NCBI GenBank assembly: GCA_016165875.1
Contig: JABBOT010000005.1
Span: 22,466,520-22,530,519 of the forward strand
DNA length: 64,000 nt
Reading direction: 5' to 3'
Origin: Acanthopleura granulata
Lineage: Eukaryota > Mollusca > Polyplacophora > Chitonida > Chitonidae
Part shown: positions 10,397 to 22,530 of the stretch, piece by piece
Position numbering within the stretch: position 1 is the first letter of the stretch
Layout: every line of letters starts with the position of its first letter
Position numbers and translations under genes: made by a program
The notes under the pieces: generated by a model
Database searches by the model: none
What the model was told of the DNA's origin: nothing
What the model saw: the letters and a program-made list of their open reading frames with translations, nothing else

Positions 10397-13300
10397 GCCC
10401 AATGGTGGCCTCTGAACGCTCAGAGATTCCCCCCAGATAACCTTTACGTTTATTTTACTGACAGAAAATAGGGTGAAAATGTAAATACGCAATCTCGAAA
10501 TAACCATGTATACCGGTACTGCATGTATATTAGACCTACTATATTTCATGGCGTTAATTACTAGGCTGACACTCATATTGTTTGGAGTGCTTACATAAGC
10601 TAAATGCATCGGCCTAAAATACAGCTCACGAGAAACACATAAATTTAGGTCACAAAGCTGTTCTCAATCTACCGCGAGTCGAGGTCACTGGGTCCCGAGC
10701 CGAACACAAATATAGTACACCAGAGGGCGCTGCCAGACCCGCCCCCTATGATACCCGCACATGGCCTGGCCAGCGTGAACGATGCAGGCAACATGACAAT
10801 TCGAAAAGATCACAGAATTAAATGCCTTTAAACCTACCCGTTGTCATTGTTAGGATGACTATAAATAGTTTTGAATGTTTTAATCAGATAACATGTACAC
10901 CAATCTTCTCCTATTCCAACAGTTCGATGTTGTGATAGGGAAAATATTATCAGCAGTACATGTAGCTAGCCTATATGGCCCATATAGCCAATCCTCCCAT
11001 CAGCGGTTTGTCAGACTTTTTCAACTCGGTTGAAAATGACTGGATCACGCATCGCAGCTAGATGTGTTGGTACTGTCTGTATGGTGGTTACAGCCAGTAG
11101 ATCGTGGCAACCAATGTTGAAACGTTTCAAAGTCACTAGATAGTCCTATACCCTCACATTGCCTTCTCTTTAGCGCGGTTTAAAGAAACTCTATAAAAAA
11201 GCTTACAGCGGTAAATGAAATACTAAACTTTTATATGATAACTTATGCAGGCCTTACTAAGGAAACTAGTCAACAGCGATTTACAAGAACTGCCTGTACA
11301 ATGTTTCATAGAAAAGATCGTCACGCCCGGTATATACGTACTTTATTAATAGTCTAACTTAATAGTTTAACTCCAGTTGCTTATTAAAGTCACAATAATA
11401 ATCGCTGCATTACAAGTTACGACCAAGCGACGCCATGCAAGATCGGTAAGCAAACAACTTTCAGCGACACCTACATATGCGCTTCACAACAAGTACATGT
11501 ACCTGTCAATGGATAGGATGATTGACGTGCTGGGTCACGTGACTTACACATCAACCGGACTACTTTCGGGGGACGCACCGAGGGCCAGCCCATGCATGTC
11601 GCTCGCTTGATTAATTGTGCTCCGACACCATAGCGTCCTAGAACATTTAATGTAGGTCACGTCGTGTAGTCATATTGACATTGCCGGCGGACGGACGGAT
11701 ACCAGTTGAGGGTGGTCGGTGGGTCGCCATGGCGGCGTACTATATAGGCTTACTTTGCTTGGTGACAAATGAACCTTTTTGAATGAGCTACAAGTAGGCC
11801 TGGGCCGGATTACAAGAGAATTCAGGTTTTCGTTGACTCACTACATGCATACAGCCATGTATAAACCTCACTAGCATTTATATGGCATAATACAATATTA
11901 ATATACTTTAATATTGAATATACTCGCTATAATATGGATAGTGCTTGCATTTAGTCGTCGCATGGGCCTTTGATATACATGTTTAGGCGTATGTAAAGGC
12001 CTTGTTGATCGCATAAGGAATAAAGAAATAATACATATACATGTGGGCAAAAAAGCCATTGTCATACCCATGTAAACCTATCCTTGAATGACAATTCCAA
12101 AGACCCTGATTAATTCTGTGATACTGTGTGTTGGGGGGGGGGGGCATCTTGTGTGGGGAGGAATTAATTCCCAAGCTGAAACTGACACCTGAACAAATAT
12201 TCTGGATTCAGAATTTACGTACATTAAATGATCCCCATGACCAGCTGAGCACATAGCCCAGTGTGTAAGCATAACTGATATGAGAGTTGAATAAAGATAG
12301 ACACACGTGTAATGACCCCGTGTGTGGAGTGAGGGGGTCAGTGGCGATCAGCTGATGTCATGTGATCCAGTGTCACTCTCAGAAAAGAGGCTTATCGGTA
12401 CACACTGGGGACACCATTATATGGGGAAGGTGGGGAGGGGAGGGACGGTGCGTCCTTGGTATCCTTTTAGTTAATTGCTTTTTCACTCTCCAAAATTTAC
12501 CTTTATCTTCCTCTTCACTGAAACAATTAAGGTTGTGTTGTTCGGGTATGCAAATGTAGGAAGGCGCAACAGATAAATGGATAGGGGTATATGTTTACAT
12601 TATGTCAATCACGTGACAAGCAATCACGTATATCTGCATGTTAGATTATGTATTTCATAGGAAAGGGGAGAACAGATTTTTCCTAGAAGAGACATATATG
12701 TATAGTTTCCTTGTTTAATAGCGACGATGTCATGTAGATTGGCAGATAAATGCATGCACGCTAAATGTAAACACGGCACACATGTGTATAATGCGGAAGT
12801 TTAATGGTGTTATAAACCGTATTGCACTTGTAAAGATAACACTGGGGGCCATGATAAGCTTTATAGAAATCAGATATTTGCAACGCAGGTAATTTGTTTT
12901 AACAAACTAAGACAGATTTAAAACCTCTGAATAATGTGAGGTTTGTTCGGCCTTCCATCTCCTGATTTGTTTCCGCGCACGTATCTTAACAAAACTGCTT
13001 CTTGGAAGAGCACCAAACGGGACGTCTTCCCGGAAAGAGCTTCCGTAGCCTATGTTCCTGGTCGAAGTATATAAAAAGCAAAAGAGTTCTAAACCAGGAG
13101 GAGATAACAATCCTTAACCTTGCAGAACAGGTCTGCATGGGATCTGTATGACAACCTGTTTTGTGTAAGCCAAGTCACGAGACAGCTGTTGCTGGCTTCA
13201 GTCCAGAGAGCCCCTATTGTAACAGCACATATTCATTGCCTCAGATTTCCAGACTGTTATGATGTGCTGGCTTGTATGCTGCAGACGTGCTTACAATTTT

Positions 13301-14293
13301 TTTCAATATATCCCAGAGGTACATTAACATTCCATATTAGTATGCCACGCACAATTTGTATTTCAGCTGTGATTCTGTTTTATGAAGCAATTATTTGAAA
13401 TATATAAGTAAAGCGTCTATGGAGCTATCCAAATTTCTTTATATTTTCGAAATAAATTTATCTCGTAATATGTACCTTGTCATCTCGTGGGGAAAGATTG
13501 AAAGATCACAAGCACATGTGTAAGGGGCGTCTAAAAAAAATGTAACTGCGATGCAATTCATTACCTTAGAGAGGTGCCTTGACATTTACATGAGCCCTAC
13601 TTGATTGTATACTAAGTGGCTACCCGTTTAAATGAGGAGGGAGACTGTGGTTTTAATGAAATACTACATCGCCACCATTTGGTGTCCTACACAAATTATA
13701 CTGCGATTACCACACTGTTGCCGGATATGAAGCTAATCACTCCGCAATTTGTGTACATGCTTGCTGCTAGAACACGCCTGTTGCATCTTCCGCCATTAGT
13801 ATGCATTCGCTGCAGTGGCATTCATTAATTGTCGAGGCTTCATGCATAGACAGCCACGAGGACCTCCATTTCAGGCAACAACGAACGGAATTGTGTCAGA
13901 CCTGGCGTTGCCCTTTTCAAAACTATGACCGTATTATAATGCAATCCTTATAATGCAATACCAATTTCTAAAGGCCAGCCATGCGTGTTCATACAAACTG
14001 AGGTGTTTTCTTACACTGTTTACACCTAATATTTGCCACTGTGCAATGAATGACTTCATGTAAAACGAGAATATTTGATTGACGGCGTTGGGCGCAGACC
14101 CAGTATTTTTAGATATTGTATACGCGGATTGTGTATGCGATGCCTATGTATCCCACAAACAATATATAAGGGAATGTTTAAAGGTGCATCACTTTACTGA
14201 GGATGAACGGGAAAAAAGACATAGTACAGCAATGGCTGGTTCTTTGTGTTGTTTTCACGTGATCCTTTGTTTAATAAATGTGATGGCAACACA

Positions 14294-14330
14294 GCATTTT
14301 GAGTTATTCTAGACCAGTGACGTCTATGAA
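14294..14330 (+). repeat. Dispersed repeat fragment, copy 1
   Basis: GCATTTTGAGTTATTCTAGA and the following 17 bases match 49007-49044 with only a few differences. Flanks do not align convincingly. It is a piece of an unidentified dispersed repeat. Confidence 0.5.
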
Positions 14331-16859
14331 CCTTCCCGAGGATCTACGGGAGTGCAGTTCCGAGCATTAGAAAAACTGTATATGGTGGTTATAGGTACAA
14401 AAAAGGGCAATGATAACATCGCATCAATGTATGTGTGAAAAAAAATCTCTAAGCATGCAACTGAAATGCGATTTACCGTACAGGAAATACATCTATATAA
14501 GACTACGTATAATACATTGTCATATATACTGTTGTATATTTTCTTGTCTTTTTAGTATACCTCTTAATTCTGGGTGAATTGCAATATCCACAATCACAGC
14601 TCTACATGTAGGAACCAATGGTATACCGAGCTATACACTTTTATAAGTCTCACAAAATAGTCCATGTTGAGTTTTAGCTCAAAGCAGTATTATCTCTCGT
14701 ATATGCATAATAGGTACATATAACTTTCTGGTGATGACTGATCGGCTGACCGTCTTCTGATGCGTCATCGTTTGTTGCGTTTGTTTGGTTTTGGCTTTTA
14801 AAGTGGATTCTATTTAAGAAAATAGGTAACAAGCAGGTCACAGTTCCAAGGGCGACATGGCTTTTTGGTGCTGCTTCACTGAGCAAGTTCAAGTCGAAGA
14901 CATCAGACCAATACTTCATTTATATTCCCAATATATACCCTAAGCGCCTGGGTTGCCAATTTTACTGTCTTGAGCGAGAACATAAAGCTCGCCCTTCACC
15001 ATAATGTGACATTCTACTGACTTGGGAAAGCCCGGTCGAGCTCACCAAAGACCAGCGGTTTACTCCAGGACACTCCTACTTCCTTCACCCATAAATTTAC
15101 TGTTCCCCACGGAACAACTGAAGAATTCTTAAGTATAGCGTTACATAAATATCACACGGAACTGTACCTGCATATAGAAGTATATGACATAAATCACAGT
15201 TTCAACTTCATCTTCCCTTATGTGAAACAGGGCAATGCAACAAACGGGTTGTTTAGATGAAATCAGTTCTCTTTAATTTTCTCTGTTGATAACAAGAAAT
15301 TATAATTTCAAAGTTTCTATTGGGAGAATGATACTGCTGTGTTGTCAGTGCTGCATGGGACATTAAGATTGTATCTCTGATCATTAACTTCTTTTTATCG
15401 ATCACAACATCCTTATTTCCCCCATCTTGTCCAATGTTTATTATCAGTCTGCGGTTGTCACTTTAGGCATGCAGTGCGGTCGATGGAATCATAGAACAAA
15501 CTGTAACTTTGATCTGGCCTTAGTTCTTTGCACAATCAAACGGCCATTTTGTGGCGCCACAGCAACATTTTTACAGCTTTTAGCTCAGATACCCGGATCC
15601 AGCCTGAATCACCACAATATATCAGTATGCTTTAACTCGTACATGGTGTTTGTCTGTTTTCTTTAGAGCAGAAGAATAATTCCCATCAGGTTAAAAATGT
15701 CGGGGCTTTATAATTAGCTGGAGAACTCATTTTGTCAGCTGTTTCGACCGACAAGTCACAGCATTTTGACACAGTAATCTTTGTAATATGAACATGATAT
15801 ACTCACTCAATATGTCAGACCTTACAGGAAAAGACAACGTTTACCTGGAAATAAACAACAAAACCAAACCTGTTTTCTCACGCACTGTACGCCGATTTAG
15901 TATATATCAAACGCATTCACGTATGCCCAAAACATGCACAGCTTCATCAACTGAGGAAGGGAAATAAGTCTGATCCAGTTCGATGTGCACGTGCAGGGAA
16001 GTGTTGGAATGATAATATCGATCGATTTTTTACTTAAATCAGAAATTAAAATTTTAACATCATACCCAGGTTATGGCCTCAGAATTTCAAATTTCGTTAT
16101 GTTTGTCGTAACAAAAACAACGTTGAAATGTTCAGATTCCTGGTCCCAAAAAATTAAATGTTAACATCTCAAATTTGACTCAAGTGAAGATAGAGTCGGT
16201 ACCCTTAAGGATTACACTTAAGCATGCGCAGGTTGCACACAGTTCTTTTGTGTTAACAATGCAGCTGTTAGCATATTTTTGAACATTTAATTTATTCATC
16301 AGCCGGAAATGTCAACCGTATTGTACGCCTTTTACCTCCTCTTCCTCGATCTTTCGTATACCACACCCAGTATCTGTCTCTTTCAATGCATGTCAGCCCA
16401 GACGCATGCGAGTTGGTATAGGGATGTGTATGCTTATTTGTTAGTATGGGACACTTTTCCTGACGGCTATGACCTCAGTTGTCTTAACCGCATCTGTTTT
16501 ACACACACCCTGTTTTTTTTTTGTTTTTTTTTGGGGGGGGGGGGTATTTCCAGCTAGAGAAAACATCTGCGAGTTGAATGAAGCGATATCGTTGCCGATC
16601 CGAGTGACGCATTGTCACGAGAACATGTGTATGTTAGACATATACACACGCCATGCGTATATATTTATACATGCACGCATGTACTATGTGCTTCGATGAA
16701 CTCGCTCGCTGGAGAATCTCGGGGCGGGTACACGCGAGCAAAACGCTGCCATCATGCGCCGACCTGCTGGAGTTATTTAAAGCACATCCTGTGGAACGGG
16801 AATATCAAGCATCGTAATAAAATGTTTCACTTTTTTCTTCGTGTGTGTGTGTGACCCAT

Positions 16860-17115
16860 TGCTAGCACCCATTCATTTATTTCGGCTGAGATTAGGCAGG
16901 GTCACGTGACCGTCTGGAGTAGGTCAGTGGTGCCACGGCGACGACAAAATGATGCAGGCATCAGCTAGATCATCATGACATACCTAAGGGTAATTAGATC
17001 TAATAAACTGTTGTGGCATTAGCTGACTATGTACATGCCCACTCCGGCAAACGCTGAAAGGCCGATCCACTAATTGACGTTAATGAGCATCCGGTGCGAT
17101 TTAGTGAAATAATAA
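16860..17115. promoter_or_regulatory. Complex unique block with homeodomain-type sites
   Basis: This is a repeat-free block of balanced composition. It contains GGGTAATTAGATCTAATAAA, with paired TAAT cores in opposite orientation, and CTAATTGACGTTAATGAG. A CRE (TGACGTCA) lies downstream at 17438-17445. This composition suits a conserved non-coding enhancer, but it is only a pattern judgement. Confidence 0.2.
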
Positions 17116-17649
17116 CGGGATTCAAATTAAGTTTATGAATGGTTGAACCGAAGTGTACGTAAAGGCGTGTATGTATCTACAGCAAGCCACCTAGGCTGTA
17201 TAATATGTTTCAAACTGCTATAGTCGCATTGCCCAGTGTGAGCCTGTCCAGGCTATTATCGGAGGCACATGTTATCTTTATGTTTATGCCATCCCAGACC
17301 AGTACATATCCATGTTGATATGTACCCACAAAACTACGTTCAACCCACGGCTTTATCATACTAACCATCCTCCTTATTTCTGATATCGATGATCAAAGAG
17401 ATAACTATACCTGTGTTCTCACTGTACAAAGATAAAATGACGTCATCAATAAAAATGCCGTTGATTTAAATGTGGAATGATAACCCACATTTGTCTTAAT
17501 TTTACCCCGTTAGCCTATGTTTTCTGTACAAGTATTTCTATGACTAATGCTTAGAGATATCTGGGAGGTTACAATTATGTGAATTAAAGAATAAAACTGC
17601 ATATATGTTAGTCAACTAGTTTGCCAGTCAGAACACTGTGTTGACTGTA

Positions 17650-17782
17650 GTGGGGAAGGTCCGCCGGTTTCCTCCGACCGTAATGCTGGCCGCTATCGTA
17701 TAAGTGAAATATTCTTGAGTACGACGTAAACATTAATCAAATAAATAAATAAGTAAATAAATAAATAAATAAATAAATAAAA
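17650..17782 (+). mobile_element. SINE family A, 5'-truncated 3' half
   Basis: It contains GGTTTCCTCCGACCGTAATG, AAGTGAAATATTCTTGAGTA and a tail of ATCAAATAAATAAATAAG extended by many TAAA units. The tRNA-like head is absent, as expected for a 5'-truncated retroposed copy. Confidence 0.85.
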
Positions 17783-17887
17783 GTTTTCAACGGTCTACAA
17801 ACCGAGTACTCGTACATGCCACAAATTCCATCACAGTTCCATCAACAACGTCGAAAAATTTTAGAGATAACATATGTATATGGAGTA

Positions 17888-18195
17888 AAGAAGACATAAG
17901 CTTTAAAAGAACATTTCATGCAAAGAAAAAGAGGTTAATTCATTCAGTTTAAAGCAAGACAGAAGACAGAAGCTTCAAAACAACATTTTTCTGAAAATGT
18001 ACGAGTTTCACTCAAGTGAATTGGAAGGCATACACTCCAAAAGAATATTCCTCACGAAGGGAGCTAGTTTCATTGAGGCCATTTAGAAGGCGCGAGCAAG
18101 TTCATGGAAGGAGCTTCATTGAAGCGAACTGGAAAACATAAGCTTCGAAAAGACATTTCCTGCAAGATCAATGAGCTTCTGTGAAGCTGCTTATG
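17888..18195. repeat. Diverged tandem repeat, unit about 62-72 bp
   Basis: Five units open near 17890, 17962, 18024, 18086 and 18132. The shared core is GAAGACATAAGCTTC, then AAAAGAACATTTCCTGCAA, then GAGCTTCATTGAAG. The fourth unit is truncated. Confidence 0.7.
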
Positions 18196-18261
18196 TGGTT
18201 TTCTTGTATTTTACAAAGGTATTGGAAGTAAATACTGCCAAATCACTATGCCTTCAACAAG

Positions 18262-18495
18262 ATGGCTGATGTCCGATGTATAGGCGGCATCTTAGTTCCT
18301 TTTTCCCAGACAACTTTACTTTCACGTAATCCCGACCTAAGCCGAGAAGGAATATGTAATGCGTTATGGCCCGTCAGTTGGCGAGACAATGAGGTGTCTT
18401 TCCTTGTGAGCAGGACTGGATCAAATGTAGACTGCCAAGAGACTTGGCCTGTCCATCAAACCACGACCATGGGCTTCAGATGGCCTAGGCGTTAA
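18262..18495 (+). other. 77-codon ORF with good start context
   Basis: ATG lies in AACAAGATGG (A at -3, G at +4). The product begins MADVRCIGGILVP and ends in a basic MGFRWPRR. No domain, signal peptide or family is recognised. It lies just past the 65-bp repeat field and could be a chance ORF or a first exon. Confidence 0.15.
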
Positions 18496-21400
18496 GTATA
18501 AGGACACGATTTAAATAAACCATGATGAATACTGCTATTACTGTTGACGTTGGCGTCTACAGCTTCCCGCGTGCGTCTTCCATGCTGTTAAAGGATTACC
18601 AGGGTTTTATAGCCAAATACACTCCCCATACAGAAAGCCTTGGACTCTCATTTCTATGGTGGTAATAAGGAGTTAGACCAAAACGCCGCGCCAACATACT
18701 GATAAAGAAGAAAACATGTCTGGTCTTCTGCTAAAGGAAAATATGCACCAGGCTTCATGGCAATTGTGCAATTTCTTGGGTAAAAGTTTCCCTTTTATAC
18801 AAGATAAACATAAAAGATATTTCTGGCATTCAAGAAAAAGGAATACGCAGTTTTTAATGTGGAGGTATATATATACACATATACGATACGACTGGGCTGG
18901 AATAGAATAGTAATGCAAACCATGAATGAAGTAACTTGTTAATACGAAACTGAAGCATTACACGCAGCTGAATTTGTAGGCTGTTAATTCAGGCATGATG
19001 ATCAATCTCTTTCTTCGTTATGTAACATTGGGAAGGAATGCGAACGATGTCCAGGACCTGGAATCGGCACTTGGTGTCCATTACGTTCTATGCTGGCGTC
19101 TTACTAGCGGGAAGGAGTCAACAGAAGCTTGTCAACACATGCCATCGATGGATGTCAGGTGGCGGTTGCCATGGTTCCCAGACACAAAAGCCAACATCGG
19201 GCGAATTCCCTTTTTTCCTCCCTTCTCTCTCGCTTCTTGTGGAGTTTCATCGTGCTGTGGGTATCGATCGTGTGCTGTCTTTGGCTAGGCTATGATGTAA
19301 CGCCGACTGCAAGGTGCTGGTAAATGGCCAGTCAGCTGTCTGTGTCCCCAGCCGACCAGCTAGACGTCCTCATAGACGCATTGTTCAACTGAACATGCCC
19401 GCCTGTTAACACCCAATCAAACCTGGGCAGAATTACCCTCAGTAATACCCACAAGGCACTCTTCCCAATGAACCACCCCTGTTTCTTATAATTTTATGCT
19501 TGGTATTTTTATTTTTTATTTTTTTTTTATCTCAATCAGCTTCTGCCATACTTGCAGCAGCCCCGAGCAATAATCTATTATAACGCCTTTAATTCTATCT
19601 GTGTACAGACATGCGGTAACCTTTATAGTAGTAAAGAACGTGCCAAAGGGCCAATGTTGACAGATTTCATGTTTAGTTACCCACGAGAGCCTCCTTTTGT
19701 AATGACCCAATTATTTACAAAAGTAATGGCCTCCAAGGGAGTTTTTCCATATCCTTTATCCCAAACACTTTGCAACCTACTCAGGTCTGTAATTGTGATT
19801 TGAAACAGTGACATTAGGTATTATCACACCTGGAGAATTTCCAGGCAATGTCTTGGTTTAATGCCATATAGGTTTGGCCGGCATGCTGTTGTTTTGGCAG
19901 ACAACATCGGCGAGCTGTCGCGTGGAGCTATGGACACAATCAAGCACAGTTGACGACTTACTGGGTCTGCACGCCTCCGCCCTTCGCCCTTACTCAGTGT
20001 GTATGAGCTTTGTCTTGAATCTGGAGATATGAACCCTAAATATGGTTTTCTTCGAACGTCTTTTGTATTCTCCGTTGTCAAAACAAACAACACCATCATG
20101 TACCATGCGAGATTTAAGTTTTTAATGCGCCATAATTAATGCACGAAGCCTTCATTACATTTAGGCGTCAAACATCAGCAAAAGGAACAAATGCATCTTC
20201 TCCGGGTATTTATACACGTCGATATAGGGACTGTCCTAGGGAGACAGCGAACTGAACATTTTGTACAATAATAGAAATGACTCTCATTCAAACTGAAAGT
20301 AACAATTTCCACAAAGCATTTGTGGCAGCACACGCATCCTGATCATTGTGAAATGTCGATGAAAATCAGTTCTTATTTCACGAACCGCATTATGATGGCA
20401 TGCGTGGTACACTTCTTTCTTACGAACTTGATGAATGTGCTTATGGTTGCACAGACAGATATTAATTGGATATCTGTTTAACTGTTCTGTGTAAATGTTA
20501 TGTAGTGGATCCTATCCAGCTAATTTTATAACTGATAATCATTTAACATAATCATAAAGAGGACCGAAATATCATTCTAACTTTTTTCACCTCAAGACGT
20601 GTTTTTAAATTACTTCTTTGATGACAATACTTTGTGCTATAAAATTTTAAAACTGAAAATTCTCTTTGTTTATTTGGACTAAATCCATCACAAAATACGC
20701 CTAGCCATCTTTGAACACGTTTTCTTCAGATACACTGAGATAGTTTTTCAATGGTACCAAATGTTGCCCTGCAAAGTTAAACACTCTTCCAAGTAACGCA
20801 TTAGTGGCACATTTTGGTGGGGATATCAGAGGCTGAGATGATCCTTCACTTGTGACCAGTTGTCATCGATGAATGAGCTTGCATTGCTTATTTTATCATT
20901 GCCATCCTTCTGACTTCCTCACTGTGCTATTTTAGCTGAAAATTATCCTAGCTGAGTTGACCTAAAACAGATTTATCTTGTATATATCTACGTATGTGTG
21001 TCTTTTTCGGAAGCTTTTATATAAGGATATCCCTGAGAGCAAACTATAGTGTTCCTAGCAAGATGAAAGGTCAACATTTCACAGAACGAATGTCCACGAT
21101 CTTCATAGTGTCAATGAAGATCCCTTTTCGGAACAAGGCTGGGTAGTCTGTTGTTCATTCATTCCTTTGAGGTGACACTTTATGGGAATATTACTTCAAC
21201 CAACAAATTATATATCCCCAAACCTTCGCGTGGTGGTGTGCCATACCACTACACACAGGTTGGGCTTTTCTCTACAACAGGTAACAAAATCAACGTAGCA
21301 TGACCACCAATTTTTGAGCTGTTGTTCCTGGAAGTCATATAATAGCATTTTGTCTCCTTGGTAACCTCCATGGCAGCGGGAGATTGGAAGCTTAATAACC

Positions 21401-22194
21401 CAAGGAAAGAGTTTTTAGTTTTATCAAGAGCAGACAAAATTCTAATATATTTTAACTACGTGCAAAAATGATTGTACAGAAATTTTTAGTGCATGAACGG
21501 CCAAGACTGTCTGTGTGGCAGTATTATCCAATCATTGATCCAGCAAATCTTGGTCACAATTGCTCAAATTGCGCATGTGTAACCTCAAGTGTAATTGTAC
21601 GGAACGGTGCATTGTGTTGACCTTCTGAATACGTCTGCAAGAAATGTAGCTTACTCAAATGTACCTCAAATCCACCTGTTCTTGGTTAATTCGCGTGTTT
21701 CAGTCAAAAGGTTTGTGAGGTACCTGCCGAAAGACGGTAGTTTATTACTTCGGATACTCCAATTTTCAGCATACATAAACATGAGCTCTGATGTATAAGT
21801 GCAGAATTCTCTAGGCGGCGTTAATTAAAAGAATGAAAAGATAAATAAATACCGTAAGACATTATTAAGCTTATACCAATTGAAGCTACTCCACTAACTG
21901 ACAGGCCGGCAATTTCTGTGCTATCAGAATTTATACAAGGCATCCGCCTCAAATAATTCCTTCTTAGTCTTGATGTGGAGCGATTGTCCTGTCTCGCAAT
22001 TCCTTGCCTTTTCACACCAATTAAATTCCATAGACCACTATTGTCCCTTATTGAATCATTTCCGGGTCAAGCCCCATTGATGGCTTGTTTTGGATATCAA
22101 TTGCCCTAGTCACGTGAGCAAAACTAGTCGAGTTGATCAGAAGGTGAGGAAAAGATGCTGTTAATTACGTTTTGAGAATGTGGATTCTGATCGA
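18496..22194. other. No gene supported
   Basis: Three overlapping frames at 18995-19323 (64-97 codons) lie in a slightly GC-richer stretch but share no domain and no clear splice boundary. The rest is plain AT-rich sequence. Confidence 0.5.
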
Positions 22195-22530
22195 AACTCT
22201 TGCACGCTTCCCTCTGCCGTGACCTTGTGCGCTCGGGAGTAGGCCATGCAGGCCGCAATATCGATTCTGCAGATGCCCAGAGCGCTCGATAGACACGCCT
22301 GCCCCAAACCTGGGCTCCTTAATCAATGTCCGTGGGCTGGCTAGACAACGGGTCGGGCCAGCCTCGCGCACACCGTCCGATTATTCCCCAGCCGAAAGCT
22401 GCCATCTGCGTCAAATCAGTTGGCAGGCATTACCACGGAGCTAGCATCGCTGACGTCATCAACTGGTGCCGTCCATCAGCGCGCGGAATGTGCTGGACTC
22501 CCAGTCAGCGGTTCCACCTGACCTGACTCT
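22195..22530. promoter_or_regulatory. GC-rich, CpG-containing island with a perfect CRE
   Basis: This stretch is clearly richer in G+C and CpG than its neighbours. It contains the palindromic CRE consensus TGACGTCA at 22451-22458, the site bound by CREB/ATF-type bZIP factors. No convincing TATA-Inr pair or first exon was identified. Short ORFs on both strands overlap it without a recognisable domain. It may be an enhancer or distal promoter, or an undetected exon. Confidence 0.3.

Larger units (their letters stand above)
9779..16859. other. No gene seen
   Basis: Unique sequence with the A-rich tract at 10339-10396, G runs near 12129 and 16538, and one dispersed repeat fragment at 14294. No exon-like block stands out. 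Confidence 0.5.

Noticed and set aside
10334..10609. Minus-strand ORF with a poly-Phe end
   Set aside because: Produced by an A-rich tract.
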